Source: Streptomyces sp. SAI-127
GTDB lineage: Bacteria > Actinomycetota > Actinomycetes > Streptomycetales > Streptomycetaceae
Assembly: GCF_029894425.1 (NCBI RefSeq)
Contig: NZ_JARXYJ010000001.1
Location: forward strand, 1,302,001-1,366,000
Length of the DNA stretch: 64,000 nt
Direction: 5' to 3'
The notes beneath the pieces were generated by a model. That model searched no databases, had not been told where the DNA came from, and saw only the letters and a list, made by a program, of their open reading frames with translations. Numbering within the stretch: position 1 is the stretch's first letter; every line of letters starts with the position of its first letter. The translations under genes were made by a program, and so were the position numbers. Positions 58,964 through 64,000 of this stretch are shown here, one piece after another.

Positions 58964-59875
58964 ATGTCCGAGATCCCCGTTCCCGACACCGAAGAGGCGA
59001 CCGGTGTCTTCGTCGAGCACCGGGAGCTGTTGTTCGGCGTCGTCTACAACATGCTGGGCAGCGTCACCGACACCGAGGACGTGCTCCAGGACACCTGGCT
59101 GTCGTGGTCGCGCCGGGGTGCCGGCGGGATCGACAACCCACGTGCCTATCTGGTCCGGATCGCCGTCAACCACGCGCTCCAGCGGCGGGCCGTGGTCAAC
59201 CGCCGCCGCGAGACGTATGTCGGCCCGTGGCTGCCCGAGCCCCTGGTGACCGACGAGGCCGGCGCCGACGACCCCGCGCTGCGCACCGAGTCCGTGTCGC
59301 TGGCGATGCTGGTGGTTCTGGAGTCGCTGTCCCCGCTGGAGCGCGCGGTGTTCGTGCTGCACGAGGTGTTCGGTTACGCCCACACCGAGATCGCCGAGAT
59401 CATCGACCGCACCCCGGCCGCCGTACGGCAGTTGGCACACCGCGCGCGGGCCCATGTGCACGCCCGACGCCCCCTGTACGAGGCCCGTCCCCGGGTCCGC
59501 CGGGAGGCGACCGAGCGGTTCGTGCGGGCCGCCGTAGGCGGGGACATAGCGGAGCTGATGGAGATCCTCGCGCCGGACGTGACGGTGTGGACGGACGGCG
59601 GCGGCATGCGCAAGCAGGCCCTGCGTCCGGTGCACGGCCGGGAGAAGGCGGCCCGGCTGCTCAACGGGTACGCGAAGCGGGGCGGGGCCGGGGGCCTGGG
59701 CCTGGAGTTGCGCTACCGGCGCGTCAACGGCGACGACGCGGCTGTGCTGTTCGACCACGACTCGCCGTACGCGGTGATCGTCCTGGACCTCACACCGGAG
59801 GGCGACCGGGTCTCGAACCTCTTCGTCGTGACCAATCCCGACAAGCTCACGCATGTGCACAAGGAGGAGGCGTGA
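58964..59875 (+). CDS. ECF41-family sigma factor with SnoaL-like C-terminal domain
   Basis: 303 aa from ATG 58964 (GGGAGG upstream). Sigma region 2 (LLFGVVYNMLGSVTDTEDVL) and region 4 (LSPLERAVFVLHEVFGYAHT), then a SnoaL/NTF2-like domain (about 190-300). ECF41 signature motifs are present: WLPEP in the linker, DGGGM in place of DGGGK, and NPDKL at the end. In this family the C-terminal domain acts in cis to control activity. ECF41 genes usually sit beside a carboxymuconolactone decarboxylase or oxidoreductase gene; here the coupled gene (GTGA overlap) is a cytochrome b. Confidence 0.92.
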   Translation: MSEIPVPDTEEATGVFVEHRELLFGVVYNMLGSVTDTEDVLQDTWLSWSRRGAGGIDNPRAYLVRIAVNHALQRRAVVNRRRETYVGPWLPEPLVTDEAGADDPALRTESVSLAMLVVLESLSPLERAVFVLHEVFGYAHTEIAEIIDRTPAAVRQLAHRARAHVHARRPLYEARPRVRREATERFVRAAVGGDIAELMEILAPDVTVWTDGGGMRKQALRPVHGREKAARLLNGYAKRGGAGGLGLELRYRRVNGDDAAVLFDHDSPYAVIVLDLTPEGDRVSNLFVVTNPDKLTHVHKEEA

Positions 59876-61401
59876 CTGCCGTGGAACGCCCGGCGGAGCC
59901 GGGGAAGGGCGAGCGGCTGTCCGGCTGGCTCGACGGACGGCTCGGCACCCGCACACTCGGCGCCAAGTACCTGCGCAAGGTCTTCCCGGACCACTGGTCC
60001 TTCCTGCTCGGCGAGATCTGTCTGTACAGCTTCGTCGTGCTGATCCTGACCGGGGTGTGGCTGACCCTGTTCTTCCATCCGTCGATGAACGAGGTGACGT
60101 ACCACGGCAGTTACACGCCGCTGAACGGCGTGCGGATGTCGGAGGCGTACGCCTCGACGCTGGACATCAGCTTCGACGTACGCGGCGGGCTGCTGATCCG
60201 GCAGCTGCACCACTGGTCGGCCCTGATCTTCGTCGCCGCGATGCTCACGCACATGATGCGGCACTTCTTCACGGGCTCGTTCCGCAAGCCGCGCGAGGTC
60301 AACTGGCTGTTCGGCTGGTCACTGCTGTTCCTGGGCCTGTTCGAGGGCCTCTTCGGCTACTCGCTGCCGGACGACCTGCTGTCGGGCACGGGCCTCAGGT
60401 TCGTCTACGGCGCCACCCTGTCGGTGCCGATCGTCGGGACGTATCTGGCGATGTTCCTGTTCGGCGGGGAGTTCCCCGGCCATGACATCGTGGCCCGCTT
60501 CTACTCGCTGCACATCCTGGTGATCCCCGGCATCATGGCGGCGCTCGTGGTGGCCCACCTGATCCTGGTCGTGTATCACAAGCACACTCAGTTCGCGGGT
60601 CCCGGAAAGACCGAACGCAACGTGGTCGGGACACCGTTCTTCCCGGTGTACCTGGCGAAGGCCGGCGGGTTCTTCTTCCTGGTGTTCGGGGCGCTCACGC
60701 TCATCGCGGCGGTGGCGAGCATCAACCCGGTCTGGTCGTACGGCCCTTACCGCGCCGACCAGGTCTCCACGGGCGCCCAGCCCGACTGGTACCTGGGGTT
60801 CGCGGAAGGCCTGGTGCGGGTGATGCCCGGCTGGGAGGTCACCCTGTGGGGGCACACGCTGATCCTCGGAGTCCTGATACCGGTCGTGATCTTCCCGCTG
60901 CTGCTGGTCTTCATCGGCGTCTACCCGTTCCTGGAGGCCCGGTTCACCAAGGACAAGCGGGAGCACCACCTCCTTGACCGCCCGCGCAACCGTCCCGTCC
61001 GCACGGCGATCGGCGCGTCGTGGATCAGCCTGTACCTGATCCTGCTGGCGGGCGGCGGCAACGACATCGTGGCGACCCGGCTCCATCTGTCGATCAACGC
61101 GGTGACGTGGGCCGTGCGGATCGGGATGTTCGTCGTCCCGGCGGTCGTCTTCGTCGCCACCCGGCGGATCTGCCTGGGTCTGCAACTCCGGGACCGGGAG
61201 CTGGTGTTGCACGGCCGGGAGACCGGTGTGATCAAGCGGCTGCCGCACGGTGAGTACGTCGAGGTGCACCAGCCGCTCGATCAGGCCCGGCTCCACACGC
61301 TCACCGCGCACGAGCGGCCCGGTGAGCTGGTGGAGCACGCGAACGTCAGCCTTGATCCGCCACGAAGGACGCCATCCGGGTCAGAGCGGAGTTCCAGTTG
61401 A
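59872..61401 (+). CDS. Orphan cytochrome b (QcrB-like)
   Basis: 509 aa from GTG 59872 (AAGGAGGAGG upstream). Cytochrome b/b6-type with eight or nine helices. The haem His pairs are in [20 protein letters not shown] and [20 protein letters not shown]; the Qo-site [14 protein letters not shown] is present. It resembles actinobacterial QcrB, but qcrC and qcrA are absent, so it is a second, stand-alone copy that may serve an alternative complex. Its 3' end overlaps the convergent GH9 gene by 56 nt. Confidence 0.9.
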   Translation: MTAVERPAEPGKGERLSGWLDGRLGTRTLGAKYLRKVFPDHWSFLLGEICLYSFVVLILTGVWLTLFFHPSMNEVTYHGSYTPLNGVRMSEAYASTLDISFDVRGGLLIRQLHHWSALIFVAAMLTHMMRHFFTGSFRKPREVNWLFGWSLLFLGLFEGLFGYSLPDDLLSGTGLRFVYGATLSVPIVGTYLAMFLFGGEFPGHDIVARFYSLHILVIPGIMAALVVAHLILVVYHKHTQFAGPGKTERNVVGTPFFPVYLAKAGGFFFLVFGALTLIAAVASINPVWSYGPYRADQVSTGAQPDWYLGFAEGLVRVMPGWEVTLWGHTLILGVLIPVVIFPLLLVFIGVYPFLEARFTKDKREHHLLDRPRNRPVRTAIGASWISLYLILLAGGGNDIVATRLHLSINAVTWAVRIGMFVVPAVVFVATRRICLGLQLRDRELVLHGRETGVIKRLPHGEYVEVHQPLDQARLHTLTAHERPGELVEHANVSLDPPRRTPSGSERSSS

Positions 61402-63589
61402 TGGTGTGCTCGTTGGTCGACCAGGACTGGATGTCGTCGATGTAGCAGAACTGGCCCGTGCAGCCCTGGAGTTTGCTCTGTGCGTAGGGGTCCTGGATGC
61501 CCGAGTTCGGCCCGCCGGCGAGGGTGCCCCTCGGCGGGTTCGGCATGCTCGGGTCGAGCTGGTGGGCGTACCAACGGGCGTGCTGGTTCTGGGAGTTGAC
61601 CTCGCCGTAGCCGGTCACGTACGAGATGTTCAACGCGTTGCGCCCGAAGATGTAGTCGATGCCCTGGAGGGCGCCGTCACGGTACTTCGTGGCGCCCGTG
61701 ATGTCGTAGGCGGTGGCGATGACGATCCCGTTGTGCAGGATCTGGTGGTTGGAGCCCCAGTCGTAGAGGTTGCCTTCCGGGGCGTACGGCATGCCGTACG
61801 GGTGGGCCTTCAGCGTGGCCAGGTAGCGGTCGGCGCCCTTGGCGACCGACTGGCGCACCTTGTCCCGGCCGGGCAGTCTGCTCGGCACGGTCGCCAGGTC
61901 CAGACGGGCGGCCGCGGCCGTGCGGGCCCAGTCGTAGCCGACGGGGCTGAAGATGTCGGCGGTGTGGACCGGCGAGGCGAGCACGTGGTCCTGGAACGCC
62001 TTCTCGCCCGTGGTGAGATACAGCTCGGCCGCCGCCCAGTAGAACTCGTCGGTGACGTTGTTGTCGGCGTAGGTGCCGCCGCCGATGCCGTCGCTCTCCG
62101 AGGCGTACAGGTCGGGGTGGGCCAGCGCCGCGGTCCAGGCCTTGCGGGCGGCCGCCAGGGCCTTCGCCGCGAACGCCTTGTCGTACGGCTTGTACAGGCG
62201 GGCGGCCTGTGCGGCGGTCGCGGCCAGGTTCAGGGTCGCGGCGGTGGACGCCGGGTGCAGTTCACGCTTCTGCGGGTCGTCGCTCGGCATGAGCGGCAGG
62301 CCGGTCCACTGCTCGTCGTGGATCTTGTGGTGGGCCATTCCGGCCAGCGGCTGCCCGTCCGGTACCTGCATCTTGAGGAGGAAGTCCAGCTCCCAGCGGG
62401 CCTCGTCGAGGATGTCGGGCACCTTGTTGCCGCTCTCGGGGATGGCGAGGGTGCCGTCGCCGAGTTTCGCGGGCTCTCCGGTGCGGGCCAGCAGCTCGCG
62501 CTCGTACGTGCTCAGCACCTCCCAGGTGGAGATGCCGCCGTTCACGACGTACTTGCCGTGGTCGCCGGCGTCGTACCAGCCGCCGGTGACGTCGAGGGTG
62601 TAGTCGCACACCCCCGGCTGGCAGGGCACGTCCTTGTCGCCCTGGTTGGGGGCCGTGTTCACGTGCCCGGCGGCGCGTCCGTAGCCCGGGCGCAGGTCGT
62701 CGCGGATCGCGATGCCGCTGCGCTGGGTGTAGTAGTACTTCGCCGCGTCGAGCCGGAGCTGTTCGTAGGCGCCCGTGCCGATGTCGAAGGGCCGGCTGGC
62801 CTCGCCGTCCGCGACCAGGGTGAGGCCCGCGCCGCGCTTGTTGTAGGCGCCGAAGTCGATGGAGTGGACGTTCTGCCCGGAGGAGACGTCGGTACCGCGC
62901 GGCACGGTCCAGCCGTGGGCGACGACGGTGCCGGAGGCGCTCTTCAGCTGCCAGGGCAGCTTCGCCGTGGCGTCGGTGACCAGGGTGGCGTTCTTCGGCC
63001 CGGCGGGCAGATAGGCGACCTGGTTGACGCGCACGCGCGGTCCGGTGTCGGGCTCGTACACCTCGGGCGGGACCCCGCCCAGCAGGGACACATCGTCCAT
63101 GCAGAAGCGGAACGGGTCGGCGCTGCCGCCGAGTTGGAAGCCGACCTGGCCCTGGGCGGTGTCGACGGGCGAGGTGAACGTGTAGGAGTAGGAGTTCCCG
63201 GAGACGCTCAGCTGGGGGCTCACCTCGAAGTAGGTGTCGTAGGGCGCCACTTGCAGCCCCACGATCGCCCGCAGGACGTGCCCTTCGGGGGAACCGTTCG
63301 CGGTGAAGGAGAACTTGTACGACTGCCCCTTCACCAGGGCGACGTCGTTCTGGCCGACGGCGGCGTCCCAGCGGTTGGCGGTGCCTCCCGGCACGTCCGC
63401 GCACAGCTGCCCACCGGACAGGCCCGCGGTGACGTTGCTGGTCGTCCACCAGGGCTCGGTGGTGGTGTCGAACGTGCCGTTCTTGAGCTGCTCGACCTCG
63501 TCGGCGGCTGCCGGGGACACGGGCGAGGCCACAAGTGCCGCTCCCAGCAGGGCGGTCAGGGACAACAGGGCGGTCTTGCGTCTGTTCAC
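61346..63589 (-). CDS. Secreted GH9 endoglucanase/cellulase
   Basis: 747 aa from GTG 63589 (AGGAG upstream). Signal peptide ([20 protein letters not shown], to about PAAADE), N-terminal CBM4-like domain (res. 30-165), immunoglobulin-like CelD_N domain (about 180-265; [20 protein letters not shown]) and the GH9 (alpha/alpha)6 catalytic domain: base Asp pair in [17 protein letters not shown], His in [12 protein letters not shown], acid Glu in [11 protein letters not shown]. All catalytic residues intact. A perfect CebR box 40 nt upstream indicates repression lifted by cellobiose/cellotriose. Confidence 0.95.
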   Translation of the reverse strand: MNRRKTALLSLTALLGAALVASPVSPAAADEVEQLKNGTFDTTTEPWWTTSNVTAGLSGGQLCADVPGGTANRWDAAVGQNDVALVKGQSYKFSFTANGSPEGHVLRAIVGLQVAPYDTYFEVSPQLSVSGNSYSYTFTSPVDTAQGQVGFQLGGSADPFRFCMDDVSLLGGVPPEVYEPDTGPRVRVNQVAYLPAGPKNATLVTDATAKLPWQLKSASGTVVAHGWTVPRGTDVSSGQNVHSIDFGAYNKRGAGLTLVADGEASRPFDIGTGAYEQLRLDAAKYYYTQRSGIAIRDDLRPGYGRAAGHVNTAPNQGDKDVPCQPGVCDYTLDVTGGWYDAGDHGKYVVNGGISTWEVLSTYERELLARTGEPAKLGDGTLAIPESGNKVPDILDEARWELDFLLKMQVPDGQPLAGMAHHKIHDEQWTGLPLMPSDDPQKRELHPASTAATLNLAATAAQAARLYKPYDKAFAAKALAAARKAWTAALAHPDLYASESDGIGGGTYADNNVTDEFYWAAAELYLTTGEKAFQDHVLASPVHTADIFSPVGYDWARTAAAARLDLATVPSRLPGRDKVRQSVAKGADRYLATLKAHPYGMPYAPEGNLYDWGSNHQILHNGIVIATAYDITGATKYRDGALQGIDYIFGRNALNISYVTGYGEVNSQNQHARWYAHQLDPSMPNPPRGTLAGGPNSGIQDPYAQSKLQGCTGQFCYIDDIQSWSTNEHTINWNSALTRMASFVADQG

Positions 63590-63628
63590 GTCCGGTCTCC
63601 TCGGGGGAGGTACGGGCGGCGCCCACGA

Positions 63629-63642
63629 TGGGAGCGCTCCCA
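63629..63642 (-). promoter_or_regulatory. CebR operator
   Basis: TGGGAGCGCTCCCA, a perfect 14-bp palindrome identical to the published CebR consensus, lies between the GH9 start codon and a likely promoter (TTGACG at 63690-63685, -10 AAACAT 18 nt on). Confidence 0.9.
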
Positions 63643-63736
63643 ACTGACGGTCGCAGGCCATGTTTGTTGCAGGCATGACACTCCGTCAACGGTCCGGACG
63701 GGACTGGTTTCCCGTCCGGACCGCCGCCGGTGGGGG

Positions 63737-64000
63737 TCAGCTCCCCGGCACCTCCAGCTTGCTGATGCGAACCGCGCCCCTGGTCTCGCCCGGATAGGCG
63801 CTGGTCAGCGTGAGCCGGAGCCGGGAGCCGCGAGCGGCGTCGAAGCTGACCACCGTGGGCTCGCCGGAGGCGGTGGCCCAGACGACCGAGACGCCCTCGG
63901 CCGGCACATACCGCTTCCCGTCCCACACCGCGGCCTCCACGGCGGCAGGCAGGCTGTGGGTCGCGCTCAGCGTGAAGGAGACCTCCGCCCGGTCGAAGGT
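63737..64000 (-). CDS. C-terminal end of a secreted glycoside hydrolase (5' part off window)
   Basis: The frame is open from the right edge to TGA at 63737, about 87 residues. The sequence (AAVWDGKRYVPAEGVSVVWA, EPTVVSFDAARGSRLRLTLT, then AVRISKLEV) matches the beta-sandwich that ends GH2 beta-galactosidase-type enzymes in Streptomyces; such a module also occurs in other families. The catalytic domain is not in the window, so the activity is not determinable. Confidence 0.6.
   Translation of the reverse strand, partial: TFDRAEVSFTLSATHSLPAAVEAAVWDGKRYVPAEGVSVVWATASGEPTVVSFDAARGSRLRLTLTSAYPGETRGAVRISKLEVPGS

Overview
The window looks like linear-chromosome DNA of a Streptomyces species or a very close relative. 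Base composition and third-codon-position GC are very high, GTG starts and ATGA/GTGA stop-start overlaps are frequent, and several genes seem to be leaderless. Marker genes also fit: a SapB/AmfS-type ram cluster, a Streptomyces subtilisin inhibitor, DUF574-type methyltransferase, SpoIIE-type phosphatases, a CebR box and an ECF41 sigma factor. I found no tRNA, rRNA, CRISPR array, intact insertion sequence or replication origin. The many long antisense open frames are by-products of the GC content.

Layout. 1-9 kb: carbohydrate and accessory genes: the 5' part of a secreted GH27 alpha-galactosidase, a GT1 glycosyltransferase, a TetR regulator divergent from a secreted beta-propeller protein, a secreted GH5 enzyme, and a TetM/OtrA-like ribosomal-protection GTPase. 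9.2-16.6 kb: a seven-gene molybdenum hydroxylase operon of the CO-dehydrogenase family (coxS-L-M-D-E-F-G order, form II active-site motif), closed by a strong terminator. 16.7-23.5 kb: an eroded region: an MFS fragment, a phosphoesterase, a DUF574 methyltransferase broken by a small palindromic insertion, a GT2 glycosyltransferase, a methyltransferase, and a sugar-1-phosphate nucleotidylyltransferase with three in-frame internal deletions. 23.5-36.4 kb: a ram/amf-type class III lanthipeptide cluster (synthetase, 38-aa precursor, two ABC half-transporters, LuxR-type regulator) flanked by two large SpoIIE-type phosphatases. The second half-transporter carries three tandem 207-bp repeats in frame, and the regulator gene has two TTA codons. 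36.5-45.3 kb: a secreted S1 protease with an unusual Gly/Ala/acidic tail, a thioesterase, then an NHLM-type peptide export operon: a 71-aa double-glycine precursor without Cys, basic or aromatic residues, a HlyD-like adaptor, a C39-peptidase ABC transporter and a second ABC transporter. No modifying enzyme is visible.

45.3-58 kb: an ArsR/AHSA1 pair, a DHA2 exporter with two CGAAAC-type palindromes, a Ppx/GppA phosphatase, a haem-oxygenase-like diiron enzyme with a small-molecule methyltransferase and a CDGSH protein, a STAS protein, a subtilisin inhibitor with P1 Arg, lactate-2-monooxygenase-like oxidase, a sigma-like/zinc-finger/ricin fusion protein, and a Fic-like toxin-antitoxin pair with a degenerate active site. 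58-64 kb: a 2OG-Fe(II) oxygenase, an ECF41 sigma factor translationally coupled to an orphan cytochrome b, a CebR-controlled GH9 cellulase, and the C-terminus of another glycoside hydrolase.

The most noteworthy material is the pair of neighbouring secreted-peptide systems at 26-45 kb: the ram cluster with a repeat-expanded transporter and TTA-controlled regulator, and the NHLM-type locus with a hydrophobic, lysine- and arginine-free product.
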